Assembly (NCBI GenBank): GCA_020630305.1
Contig: JAHDBQ010000054.1
Location: forward strand, 1 to 6,278
Length of the DNA: 6,278 nucleotides
Direction: 5' to 3'
Source: Alphaproteobacteria bacterium
GTDB taxonomy: Bacteria; Pseudomonadota; Alphaproteobacteria; Rickettsiales; Rickettsiaceae
Below the pieces are notes generated by a model, which saw nothing but the letters and a program-made list of their open reading frames with translations, was not told the origin of the DNA and made no database searches. Positions 1 through 6,243 of this stretch are shown piece by piece (position 1 is the stretch's first letter; every line of letters starts with the position of its first letter). The translations under genes were made by a program, and so were the position numbers.

Positions 1-122
1 AAGTTAATATATATTTATAATAACATAAAATTCTTCTGTTACCATCTGCTGCAACAGCTACAAACTAAGCATTTCAAAAATATGTGATTTTTTTAACTCA
101 GTAAACTAAAACCAAAGAGCAA
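1..122. other. AT-rich end of window, no gene seen
   Basis: This stretch lies downstream of the dehydrogenase gene. I see no intact reading frame and no convincing hairpin-plus-T-run terminator. A short minus-strand frame is open from about position 62 to the left edge, but it has no start codon or ribosome binding site and is probably chance. Confidence 0.5.
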
Positions 123-926
123 TTAAGAGGCTTCAATTATCTCTTCTATGACTTCAACTAGCTCTTTGCAAATGGCTTTATCTTCAGCATCAAAGTGAGC
201 TGGAGCAAAAGATCCTGAATCATTGTCGAAATATTCATTATTAGCTTTTGCGAATTTAGCTCCGGTTGCGGCGCTAGCTATAATTTCGCCGCCTATATTA
301 ATATCCTTACCCTTAACGCCAAAAGCCTCTTTAACCATATTAGTTGCTAGCAAAGACCCAGGATTAAGCGCGATAATTGCCGGCCCTTGACCTTCGAGTT
401 TAGAAACCAAAGCTCTGCCCCACAAAATAATTGCCAGCTTACTTTGTGAGTAGCTTTCCGCGTCAGGGATTTGTTTCTTTTCAAAATAAAGCTTAGTTTG
501 CACTCTACTTTGAGCGGCAGAAGATAAGTTCACGATGCGGCCATCATTATTAATAATCGGAAGCAACTTAGTAGTAAGCAAATATGGGGCCACAACATTA
601 ACAATAAACCTTATATCATAACCATCTTTATTTGCAGCATATGGAGATTTATAAACTCCTGCATTATTTATAAGTACATCAATATTTTCATAGTCTTTCA
701 TCACTTGGTCAGCAAACTTCTTTGTATCATCAAGGTCAGACAGATCTGCTAAATAGGTTCTTATATTGCCATCTTTTGAATACTCAAGTAACATCTGCTT
801 GGCAGAGTCAAGCTTAACCTGATTTCTGCCATGGATAAGTAGTTCGTGCCCTTGCTGCGCAAGTATTTTGCAGGCCTCAAAGCCAATACCATCTGTTGCA
901 CCTGTTATTAAAATAGTTTTCTTCAT
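123..926 (-). CDS. Short-chain dehydrogenase/reductase (SDR), NADP-preferring type likely
   Basis: A 267-residue classical SDR, a cytoplasmic NAD(P)H-dependent oxidoreductase of unknown substrate. The Rossmann nucleotide-binding motif TGATDGIG is at residues 8-15, and Arg34 after the second strand (HGRN) suggests NADP(H). D61-L62 is the adenine-contacting position and NNAG is at 87-90. The catalytic set is Asn110, Ser135/Ser136 (IVNLSS), Tyr159 and Lys163 (YSQSK), followed by PG at 189-190. All key residues are present and the length is normal for the WW-domain oxidoreductase/retinol dehydrogenase-like branch, so it should be active. The ATG is supported by an AAAGGA ribosome binding site that overlaps the end of gltA 12 nt upstream. 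It is probably the second gene of a gltA operon. The family call is secure; the substrate cannot be read from sequence, and a metabolic link to citrate synthase is not implied. Confidence 0.93.
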   Translation of the reverse strand: MKKTILITGATDGIGFEACKILAQQGHELLIHGRNQVKLDSAKQMLLEYSKDGNIRTYLADLSDLDDTKKFADQVMKDYENIDVLINNAGVYKSPYAANKDGYDIRFIVNVVAPYLLTTKLLPIINNDGRIVNLSSAAQSRVQTKLYFEKKQIPDAESYSQSKLAIILWGRALVSKLEGQGPAIIALNPGSLLATNMVKEAFGVKGKDINIGGEIIASAATGAKFAKANNEYFDNDSGSFAPAHFDAEDKAICKELVEVIEEIIEAS

Positions 927-932
927 AATAAT

Positions 933-941
933 ATTCCTTTA
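933..941 (-). promoter_or_regulatory. Ribosome binding site of the SDR gene overlapping the gltA stop codon
   Basis: On the minus strand the gltA stop TAA runs directly into AGGAAT, giving TAAAGGAAT before the SDR ATG at 926. Ribosomes finishing gltA therefore release on the next gene's Shine-Dalgarno. This arrangement favours translational coupling and supports the chosen SDR start. Confidence 0.6.
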
Positions 942-2222
942 AATTTTGCGACTCACATGACCGGTATAGAGCTGACGCGGACGGGCTATCTTAAACTCAG
1001 GATCTTCCCATAGTTCCTTCCACTGAGCTATCCAACCAGAAGTCCGCGCTACTGCAAAAAGCACCGTAAACATCTGCGCAGGAATCTCCATTGCTTCGTA
1101 AATAATACCCGAATAGAAATCAACATTTGGATATAATTTTCTTTCAATGAAATACTCATCATTAAGTGCAATTTTTTCAAGCTCAATTGCAACTTCAAGC
1201 AGCGGGTTACCCTTTAATTTACCAAGATCTTTAAGAAGCGCTTGGCAAGTGTCACGCAGTGCGCTTGCTCTTGGGTCATGATTCTTGTAAACTCTATGAC
1301 CAAAGCCCATCAGGCGGAAAGGGTCATCCTTATCTTTAGCTTTTTCTATATATTGCGGAATATTTTTAACGTCACCAATGTCTCTTAGCATGTTAAGCAC
1401 AGCTTCATTCGCACCTCCATGAGCCGGCCCCCAAAGGGATGCAATACCAGCGCTAACACAGGCAAAAGGATTTGGCCCAGATGAACCAGCCGTTCTAACT
1501 GTTGAAGTTGATGCATTTTGCTCATGATCTGCATGCAGTATAAATATTCTGTCAAGCGCCTTAACAAGCAGTGGATTAACATCATACTTCTCAGATGGAG
1601 TAGCAAACATCATATGCAAAAAATTCTCAGTGAAGGAAAGGTTAGAATCTGGATACACAAAGGCCTGACTTTTTGAGTATTTGTATGTCATTGCTGCAAT
1701 AGTTGGCATCTTTGCAATCATACGTACTGCCGACAAATACCTACCCTCTTCTGTGCGCATATCTACAGACTCATGATAAAAAGCAGACAAAGAGCTAACA
1801 ACCGACAATATCACTGCCATCGGGTGGGCAGTATGACGAAAAGCTGAAAAGATATTACGCACTTGCTCATTTACCAAAGCATGCTCTCTTATATCTTTTG
1901 CAAATTCATTATATTCAGCTTTTTTAGGGAGATCTCCATTAAGCAGCAAATACGAAACCTCTAGGAAGTTCTTTTTGGTTGCAAGGTCATGAATATCATA
2001 CCCTCTATGACGCAATATACCGGCGCTGCCATCTATGTATGTAATATCAGAAGTACAAGAAGCAGTAGACATAAAGCCCGGATCATATGTAAAATATCCA
2101 GCTTCCGAATATAACTTGCTAACATCAATTACAGCAGGCCCTACACTTGCATTCTTTATTGGCAGCTTGTATATTTTGTCTTTTAACTTTAACTCTGCAA
2201 AATTTTCTTTATCTTTGCTCAT
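939..2222 (-). CDS. gltA: Citrate synthase (type II, hexameric bacterial form)
   Basis: A 427-residue citrate synthase that condenses acetyl-CoA with oxaloacetate to citrate, the first step of the TCA cycle, in the cytoplasm. The family signature [13 protein letters not shown] is at residues 306-318. The catalytic residues corresponding to E. coli His264, His305 and Asp362 are His268 (WGPAHGG), His309 and Asp368 (PNVDFYSG). His230 (ILHADHEQN), Arg393 (ARTSGW) and Arg414 (ARPRQLYTG) fit the substrate-binding positions. Its length equals that of the E. coli enzyme and it has the N-terminal domain of the type II Gram-negative enzymes, which are often NADH-inhibited; that inhibition is an inference from the family. 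The start ATG has GGGAG four bases upstream. An earlier ATG eleven bases upstream is out of frame. It is read from its own upstream region behind the dcd-secB terminator and is followed closely by the SDR gene. The wording is very close to rickettsial GltA as I remember it. Confidence 0.98.
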   Translation of the reverse strand: MSKDKENFAELKLKDKIYKLPIKNASVGPAVIDVSKLYSEAGYFTYDPGFMSTASCTSDITYIDGSAGILRHRGYDIHDLATKKNFLEVSYLLLNGDLPKKAEYNEFAKDIREHALVNEQVRNIFSAFRHTAHPMAVILSVVSSLSAFYHESVDMRTEEGRYLSAVRMIAKMPTIAAMTYKYSKSQAFVYPDSNLSFTENFLHMMFATPSEKYDVNPLLVKALDRIFILHADHEQNASTSTVRTAGSSGPNPFACVSAGIASLWGPAHGGANEAVLNMLRDIGDVKNIPQYIEKAKDKDDPFRLMGFGHRVYKNHDPRASALRDTCQALLKDLGKLKGNPLLEVAIELEKIALNDEYFIERKLYPNVDFYSGIIYEAMEIPAQMFTVLFAVARTSGWIAQWKELWEDPEFKIARPRQLYTGHVSRKI

Positions 2223-2249
2223 GCTTCTCCCATTATTCTATATTTTTTA

Positions 2250-2263
2250 ACAATAATTATTGT
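2250..2263. repeat. 14-bp perfect palindrome upstream of gltA
   Basis: ACAATAATTATTGT is a perfect 14-bp palindrome that ends 27 nt before the gltA start codon and overlaps the candidate -10 region. It could be an operator half-site pair or simply AT-rich chance. No hairpin-stabilising GC core is present, so a DNA-binding site is more plausible than an RNA structure. Confidence 0.35.
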
Positions 2264-2287
2264 GACAAAATATTACAGTAAAAGCAA
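2259..2287 (-). promoter_or_regulatory. Candidate gltA promoter (weak match)
   Basis: On the minus strand TTGCTT (2287-2282) is followed after 17 nt by CACAAT (2264-2259), about 37 nt upstream of the gltA ATG. Each box matches sigma70 at only four of six positions. TTGTCA just downstream is an alternative -35 box, but its best -10 partner (TAGAAT) is about 20 nt away. A promoter must exist here because a strong terminator lies immediately upstream; the exact boxes are uncertain. Confidence 0.3.
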
Positions 2288-2321
2288 GTAGATATTTTGA
2301 AAAATTGAAAAATATCCAAAT

Positions 2322-2362
2322 AAAAAAAAGCTATCTCAGAAAATTTGAGATAGCTTTTTTTT
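2322..2362 (-). terminator. Rho-independent terminator of the dcd-secB operon (symmetric)
   Basis: A perfect 17-bp inverted repeat pairs 2322-2338 with 2346-2362 around a 7-nt loop. Its core is GCTATCTCA/TGAGATAGC, flanked by eight A on one side and eight T on the other. On the minus strand it begins 22 nt past the secB stop codon and ends in a T run. The symmetric A/T tails would let it work in both directions. It separates secB from gltA. Confidence 0.92.
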
Positions 2363-2384
2363 AATTCCCTAGTAGTAGCAGCAA

Positions 2385-2873
2385 TTAATGTTTCTTTTCG
2401 CTTTCAGACTCGCCCATAGCCTCAGCCTGTGCTTCCATCATCTTTTTACCATAAAGAACGCCAAAATCAACTGGGTCGATCATTAGCGGCTGCAGGCCGC
2501 CATCCTGGGTAACGTCCGCTATAATTTTACGGGCATAAGGAAATATAATGGACGGGCAGTGCACGGCAAGTAACATCTGCTTTTGTTCTTCAGGTATATT
2601 AAGTAAGTTAAACACGCCTGCATATTGCAAATCTACAATAAATAAAGTTTTGTCCTCAGAAACAGCTTTAGCGCTAATTGTAATCTCAACTTCGTAGTAA
2701 TTTTCTTCTTCCAAACCTTTTATATTTAGATCTAGAGAAAGATCTATTTGAGGGTTTTTATCAAGCTGAGCTAGGCTCTCAGGAGCACCCGGGTTCTCGA
2801 AAGAAAAATCTTTTATATATTGTGAAACTACCGAAATATGAGGCGCTTCTTGCTGCGTATTTTCTTCTGTCAT
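2385..2873 (-). CDS. secB: Protein-export chaperone SecB
   Basis: A 162-residue SecB, the cytoplasmic tetrameric chaperone that keeps precursor proteins unfolded and hands them to SecA at the Sec translocon. Family landmarks are in order: [13 protein letters not shown] at residues 19-31, [12 protein letters not shown] at 59-70, the [10 protein letters not shown] strand at 81-90, and the conserved block [19 protein letters not shown] at 105-123, followed by [13 protein letters not shown] at 129-141. The length matches the family (E. coli SecB is 155). The C-terminus is a charged tail (GESESEKKH) instead of the strongly acidic tail of E. coli. The ATG is preceded by AAGGAT at good spacing. It lies 28 nt downstream of dcd and before a strong terminator, so it is the last gene of a dcd-secB operon. 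A likely client is the signal-peptide-bearing porin encoded in this window, which is an inference. Confidence 0.96.
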   Translation of the reverse strand: MTEENTQQEAPHISVVSQYIKDFSFENPGAPESLAQLDKNPQIDLSLDLNIKGLEEENYYEVEITISAKAVSEDKTLFIVDLQYAGVFNLLNIPEEQKQMLLAVHCPSIIFPYARKIIADVTQDGGLQPLMIDPVDFGVLYGKKMMEAQAEAMGESESEKKH

Positions 2874-2901
2874 AATTATTATCCTTGATTGTTATTTTAA
2901 A

Positions 2902-3468
2902 TTAAATTTTAGGCAAAGTAACGCCTGTTTGCTTCATATATTTCCCATTACGATCAGCATAATTAGTAAGGCACTGCTCATTCCCTTTCAAGAAAAGGAA
3001 TTGACACGCCCCCTCTCCAGCATAAATTTTAGCTGGAAGTGGAGTGGTATTAGAAAATTCCAGTGTTACATGACCTTCCCATCCAGGCTCTAGAGGAGTA
3101 ACATTTACAATTATTCCGCATCTTGCATATGTAGATTTACCTACACAAATTACCAATACATCTTTTGGTATCTTAAAATACTCAACAGTTCTAGCAAGCG
3201 CAAAACTATTTGGTGGTATGATACAAACATCAGTTTTTTTGCTTACCAGAGTTTTCTGGTCAAACTTTTTCGGATCTACTGTTGTAGAATTGATATTGGT
3301 AAATATCTCAAATTCATCAGAGACCCTGGCATCATAACCATAAGAAGAAACTCCATAAGAGATGATTCGCTCCCTATCTTTGGTTTTAACTTGATTCTCA
3401 ACAAATGGAGAAATCATATTTTCTGTAGTGGATTTTTCGATTATCCACTTATCTGACATGATAGACAT
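2902..3468 (-). CDS. dcd: dCTP deaminase
   Basis: A 188-residue dCTP deaminase of the trimeric dUTPase-like fold, converting dCTP to dUTP and ammonia as the source of dUMP for thymidylate synthesis. The subunit-interface motif GKSTYARCG is at residues 110-118 (Ser112 and Arg116 match E. coli Ser111 and Arg115). The catalytic glutamate is Glu137 in HVTLEFSN, and the C-terminal nucleotide lid [13 protein letters not shown] spans 170-182. All expected residues are present. The N-terminus MSIMSDKWI gives two possible starts; the first ATG is preferred because AAGG lies nine bases upstream, while the Met4 codon has no ribosome binding site. It is first in the operon with secB, behind a good promoter. 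A separate dUTPase would normally be needed to make dUMP; none is in the window. Confidence 0.97.
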   Translation of the reverse strand: MSIMSDKWIIEKSTTENMISPFVENQVKTKDRERIISYGVSSYGYDARVSDEFEIFTNINSTTVDPKKFDQKTLVSKKTDVCIIPPNSFALARTVEYFKIPKDVLVICVGKSTYARCGIIVNVTPLEPGWEGHVTLEFSNTTPLPAKIYAGEGACQFLFLKGNEQCLTNYADRNGKYMKQTGVTLPKI

Positions 3469-3509
3469 AATTCAAAGCCTTGCATTTTCTAAAAAATAAT
3501 GATAGGAGC

Positions 3510-3537
3510 ATTTTAGACTGCTAAATATTTTTTTCAA
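3510..3537 (-). promoter_or_regulatory. Sigma70-type promoter of dcd-secB
   Basis: On the minus strand TTGAAA (3537-3532, five of six consensus bases) and TAAAAT (3515-3510, five of six) are separated by 16 nt. Transcription would start near 3503, giving a leader of about 35 nt before the dcd ATG at 3468. Position and strength fit the operon promoter. Confidence 0.55.
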
Positions 3538-3692
3538 GAAATTTATTGACTCAAAGCAAATAAAATATTTAACATGGATTTTTAGGGGCAAACTTATGAT
3601 ATTAAAAAGATGTGCAAACATTATTTATGTATCAAAAAAACAATATAATAATGAATTTTATAAAAAAATACATAAAAAAACATTTTTACTTC

Positions 3693-3719
3693 TTGACGTA
3701 ATATTTTTATTGTGATAAT
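3693..3719 (+). promoter_or_regulatory. Candidate extended -10 promoter reading toward the porin
   Basis: TTGACG (3693-3698, five of six) is followed by TGTGATAAT (3711-3719), which is an extended -10 (TG, one base, then GATAAT with five of six). The spacer is short at 15 nt, though the extended -10 tolerates a poor spacing. Start would be near 3726, leaving a leader of about 250 nt before the porin ATG. It could drive the porin or a small RNA. No clearly better promoter is visible nearer to the gene. Confidence 0.4.
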
Positions 3720-3759
3720 TCTCAACACAGGAAAAATAAAAATAAACCTTGGGTTTAAA

Positions 3760-3782
3760 TTGAGCGGTCATTGACTACTCAA
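3760..3782. repeat. 23-nt imperfect inverted repeat (operator-like)
   Basis: Left arm TTGAGCGGTCA and right arm TGACTACTCAA are separated by a single T; nine of eleven positions pair. The absence of a loop argues for a dimeric protein-binding site and against an RNA hairpin. It lies about 35 nt downstream of the candidate start of the porin promoter. It also overlaps the end of the ABC-like scrap, so chance symmetry in old coding sequence is an alternative. Confidence 0.4.
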
Positions 3783-3855
3783 GTTTCTCCACTCGCACGA
3801 TATGCTCTAACAGCGTTTGATCATGCGAAATAATAATGATTATGAATAAACATAC
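3775..3855 (-). pseudogene. Possible remnant of an ABC-transporter ATPase C-terminus
   Basis: A 26-codon frame between two stops on the minus strand reads a run of hydrophobic residues, then SHDQTLLEHIVRVEKLE, then stop. A hydrophobic strand followed by S/T-H-D is the H-loop (switch histidine) of ABC ATPases, and the spacing to a nearby C-terminus fits small ATPases of the LolD type. There is no start codon, and no Walker B or D-loop is readable upstream in any frame, so only the last part would survive. The segment is richer in G and C than the surrounding spacer, as expected of old coding sequence. Similarity over so short a stretch could be chance. Confidence 0.35.
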
Positions 3856-3976
3856 CTACAGTTAAATATTCATGTCAGATTAACTAGGTTTTAATTTTTT
3901 GTATTTGTGATTTGCAAAAAATAAATACATATTTAAATCTTATTAGGTCAATAAATAATAAAACGGAAAAATTGTT

Positions 3977-5314
3977 ATGAAAAAAATTAGTAAAGCCCTT
4001 ATAATTTCAGCTGGTATATTAGCACTGAGCACTTCAGCTTCAGCTTACGAAACAAAATTAGCTGGCAGTGATGTTGGACTAAAACTTTCAGCATTCGCAC
4101 ACTTTCAAGCAGCGCTAAGAAACCAAACTAAACTCGGCAAGCCAGATGCAAGCGGAACAGTGGACAAATACGAAAGAAATGTATCTAGACACAGAAAAAA
4201 CTTTGCGTTCTACAATGAAACAGCTCTTACAGCAGAAATATACAAAGAGCTTGACGAAGTAAAATATGGCGCTAAAATTGTACTAGTACCAACTTCTAAA
4301 AGAAAAGGTGGAATAGCATATAATGGTTCACACATTTATGTTGAAAGCGACTTTGGTAGAATGGAAATGGGTGCGCCAATTTCTCCAGCTATTAAAATGA
4401 TGGAATCTGGAGCTTCAATATCAGCCGCTTCTGGGAATTGGGGTAACTACGCAAACTTAGAAACAACATATATGAAGCAAGGCGTTAAGTCTGGCATTGA
4501 TTTTGCAACGAGCCCTGACTTTTTCCTAGGTGATAAGCTTGGTACAAGCCAAGAAAATAGATCATATAGCTCTGAACCACCAAGAAGTATAGCTTATTAC
4601 ACCCCCAAGTTTGAATTAACAGACTCCACAAAGGTTCAAATTGGTGCGGCATATACACCAGACTCAAGCAATACAGCGGCAGATAAAGTTATTAAACCTT
4701 CTGATCAATTCCAGAAGAAAGAAGTATCTGGACTCTTAGATGGAATGTTTGTAGACTATATCCAGATAGACAGAACGGTAAAAAATGCTGTTTCTGGCGG
4801 CGTAACTATAGAGCAGAATTTTGCTGATGGCGTTGACCTAAAACTTGCATTTACTGGTGAGTATGGTAGAGCTGCAGGTAAATTAAAATATTTTGATGCT
4901 GCTGATAATGAGTTACATTCAAGCAAATTAAAAGATCTAAGGTCTTATAATATTGGCGGTGTTCTTACATTAGGTAATTTCTCAGTAGCTGGTTCATATG
5001 GTAGCTTAGGAAAAAGTTTAACTTCAAAAAAATATCATCGCAATGGCCAGAAAACTGATTATTACACAGCAGCAGTTGCATATAAGCAAGGACCATTCGC
5101 TGCATCTGTAAATTATTTTAAGTCTAACCAGTTTAAAAACACTGTTGACGCAATAACGCTAGGAACAAACTATCAGTTAGCTCCTGGCTTCAAACCTTAT
5201 GCAGAAATTACTTCTTATGTTGCAAAAGGTAAGCCAGAGTTTAACAATAGCAGCATGGGCAAAAGAACAACTCGCGGTACAGTTGCACTGATTGGTGCTA
5301 AATTAAGTCTGTAA
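3977..5314 (+). CDS. Outer-membrane porin (Gram-negative porin family)
   Basis: A 445-residue general porin that would form a beta-barrel channel for small hydrophilic solutes. Residues 1-23 are a Sec signal peptide: basic MKK, hydrophobic core, and cleavage after ASA before Tyr24. The mature protein shows alternating polar/hydrophobic strands, no cysteine, and family-like blocks: YVESDFGRMEMG at 121-132 (the usual strand before the constriction loop), RSIAYYTPKFE at 203-213, DYYTAAVAYKQGPFAASVNY at 361-380, and ITLGTNYQLAPGFKPYAEI at 393-411. The final strand ends VALIGAKLSL, with Leu in place of the usual terminal Phe of the BamA-recognised beta-signal. The gene stands alone, divergent from dcd-secB, with a long upstream region and its own terminator. 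The ribosome binding site is weak (GGAAA), but the start is fixed by the signal peptide. It resembles alphaproteobacterial porins; the specific ligand is not readable. Confidence 0.88.
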   Translation: MKKISKALIISAGILALSTSASAYETKLAGSDVGLKLSAFAHFQAALRNQTKLGKPDASGTVDKYERNVSRHRKNFAFYNETALTAEIYKELDEVKYGAKIVLVPTSKRKGGIAYNGSHIYVESDFGRMEMGAPISPAIKMMESGASISAASGNWGNYANLETTYMKQGVKSGIDFATSPDFFLGDKLGTSQENRSYSSEPPRSIAYYTPKFELTDSTKVQIGAAYTPDSSNTAADKVIKPSDQFQKKEVSGLLDGMFVDYIQIDRTVKNAVSGGVTIEQNFADGVDLKLAFTGEYGRAAGKLKYFDAADNELHSSKLKDLRSYNIGGVLTLGNFSVAGSYGSLGKSLTSKKYHRNGQKTDYYTAAVAYKQGPFAASVNYFKSNQFKNTVDAITLGTNYQLAPGFKPYAEITSYVAKGKPEFNNSSMGKRTTRGTVALIGAKLSL

Positions 5315-5348
5315 CTTCCCCTTTTTATACAGGGTTAATTTATACCAT

Positions 5349-5394
5349 AGGCCGACATTATACTCCCTTTTATAAAATGTCGGCCTTTCTCTTT
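5349..5394 (+). terminator. Rho-independent terminator of the porin gene
   Basis: AGGCCGACATT (5349-5359) pairs perfectly with AATGTCGGCCT (5376-5386) across a 16-nt loop and is followed by a T-rich tail (TTTCTCTTT). It begins 35 nt after the porin stop codon. The GC-rich stem stands out from the AT-rich surroundings. Confidence 0.88.
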
Positions 5395-5803
5395 AGTGGC
5401 AAATTCTATTTACTCGCTTTATTCAAAATAATTATTTCAAATCATATTCATATCGCAAAGCGTAGCATTGTATTTGAATTAAGCTTCCTGGTCTTAACAA
5501 AAATATACGCCATTGGTGGGACACCCAATCATAAATCTAGTTATTATGTAGCATTGTTCTGCACTGGAATGTGTCAAAAGATCGGCCAAGTCAATTCAGG
5601 ATAACACCCGAATTTGTAGTTAGATTTAGAGCTAATATACAACTTCTATAGTTTCCGCTACCTATGTCATTCCAGGATTGACCCGGAATCTCTACTTAAA
5701 GTTTCAAGATAACTCCCAAGTAGAAGGTATAATGAGACCTAAAATCAAAATGAAAAACAATCTCGACCCAAATAACTTATGCAGGGTCTCCCTCTACAGG
5801 CGC
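5395..5803. other. Non-coding spacer
   Basis: No convincing gene. A 75-codon plus-strand frame (5377-5604) begins inside the terminator stem, has no ribosome binding site and reads as low-quality hydrophobic sequence, so it is not called. A small hairpin ATTGGTG/CACCCAAT with one bulged C lies at 5512-5529. A palindromic repeat-like element begins at 5666. Confidence 0.5.
5666..5724. repeat. Palindromic dispersed-repeat-like element (two tandem hairpins)
   Basis: Hairpin one (5669-5689): ATTCC-A-GG and CC-C-GGAAT around ATTGA. Hairpin two (5691-5724): TCTACTT pairs with AAGTAGA, and inside it AGTT pairs with AACT around a 7-nt loop. The opening GTCATTCCAGGATTGACCC has the wording of the GTCATTCC...GACCCGGAAT class of palindromic repeats that I recall scattered through alphaproteobacterial, including rickettsial, genomes. 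Only one copy is in this window, so repetition is inferred. Confidence 0.5.
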
Positions 5804-6128
5804 CTACTCACCTAGCATATCAGAAAAATCGTCGATGTTAAAATCACCAAGGAAATTAAGTTTTCAGATTCGATATGCTTTTGTTGCTCGATAATAAAAC
5901 TTTCTAATGTTTGGCTTTTAACACAAGTTAGAGCTTTTTCTTGAAGCGTGATGAAGCGCTGATATTTCTCCCCTCCCACCTTTTGCATTGATATTTAAGC
6001 CTTCATTGCTCAAAAAATCTAATACTGGATCATGCTCGCCTGCATCGATTAGTTGTTTTAGCGTTTCCCACCGCTCGTCAGTCATCTCTATTTTTAAATC
6101 GTTTTGCTGGGTTTTATTTTTAGGCCAT
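5804..6128 (-). pseudogene. Frameshifted small gene, restorable to a 107-residue unknown protein
   Basis: A strong ribosome binding site (AAGAGGA) precedes ATG at 6128, but the frame stops at codon three. Removing one T at 6122 restores MAKNKTQQND, then ERWETLKQLIDAGEHDPVLD and LSNEGLNINAKG. Removing one G in the G runs at 5970-5977 leads into YQRFITLQEKALTCVKSQ and SFIIEQQKHIESENL. Adding one T at the run near 5853-5855 leads into GDFNIDDFSDMLGE and a TAG stop at 5806-5804. The corrected frame is exactly 107 codons plus stop, with balanced, soluble, helix-rich composition and an acidic C-terminus. I do not recognise the family. A small phage or mobile-element protein is a guess from size and tight packing with the upstream frame. 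Two of the three indels are in homopolymers, so assembly errors are possible, but the early one is not. Confidence 0.6.
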
Positions 6129-6129
6129 A

Positions 6130-6243
6130 TTATCCTCTTGCGTGTTTTATTAGTTGATTATTGGCGCTATTTTGCCTTTGATAGCTGGCGTTGTCAAGGC
6201 GATTAAGGTTAAGTTTTCTGGCGTTGTTAAATAAATATAGACA
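6130..6243 (-). pseudogene. C-terminal tail of a decayed or 5'-truncated upstream gene
   Basis: A minus-strand frame of 37 codons ends with QLIKHARG and a TAA at 6132-6130, which lies one base before the ATG of the next frame. This is the close spacing expected of neighbouring genes in one operon. There is no ATG in frame and the upstream end is closed by TAA at 6246-6244, so the rest has been lost or shifted. The text is rich in Asn and basic residues and shows a loose 11-residue period beginning NNA, DNA, NNQ. No family is recognised and the call rests mainly on context. Confidence 0.35.

Larger units (their letters stand above)
3538..3976. other. Divergent AT-rich spacer between dcd and the porin
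   Basis: No intact gene is present. The part from 3540 to 3745 is extremely AT-rich with many A and T runs. The segment 3760-3835 is visibly richer in G and C and holds an inverted repeat and a minus-strand ABC-ATPase-like scrap. The last 120 nt before the porin is AT-rich again, with only weak promoter-like hexamers and a poor ribosome binding site (GGAAAAATTGTT then ATG). Confidence 0.6.

Noticed and set aside
1..62. Minus-strand frame open to the left edge with a VAVAADGNRRIL-like reading
   Set aside because: Only about 20 codons, with no start codon or ribosome binding site and a stop immediately upstream; too little to support a gene or remnant.
1385..1606. Open frame in another phase within gltA, and similar short frames at 2035-2250 and 4485-4667
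   Set aside because: They are shadows of intact, well-recognised genes (gltA, porin) and have no independent start signals.
3644..3649. Perfect TATAAT hexamer in the dcd/porin spacer
   Set aside because: No acceptable -35 box or extended -10 lies at the right distance, and such hexamers are frequent in sequence this rich in A and T.
5377..5604. 75-codon plus-strand open frame after the porin
   Set aside because: It starts inside the terminator hairpin, lacks a ribosome binding site, and its product shows no recognisable motif.
5960..6060. Ankyrin-like reading ISALHHAS in the first frame of the decayed gene
   Set aside because: It appears only if the first frame is read past the G-run. That frame stops soon after, while the shifted frame continues as coherent protein to a proper end. 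A single eight-residue resemblance is not enough to call an ankyrin repeat.
5988..6206. 72-codon plus-strand open frame
   Set aside because: It is antisense to the decayed minus-strand frames, which have a ribosome binding site, good protein wording and operon spacing. The plus-strand product looks like noise.
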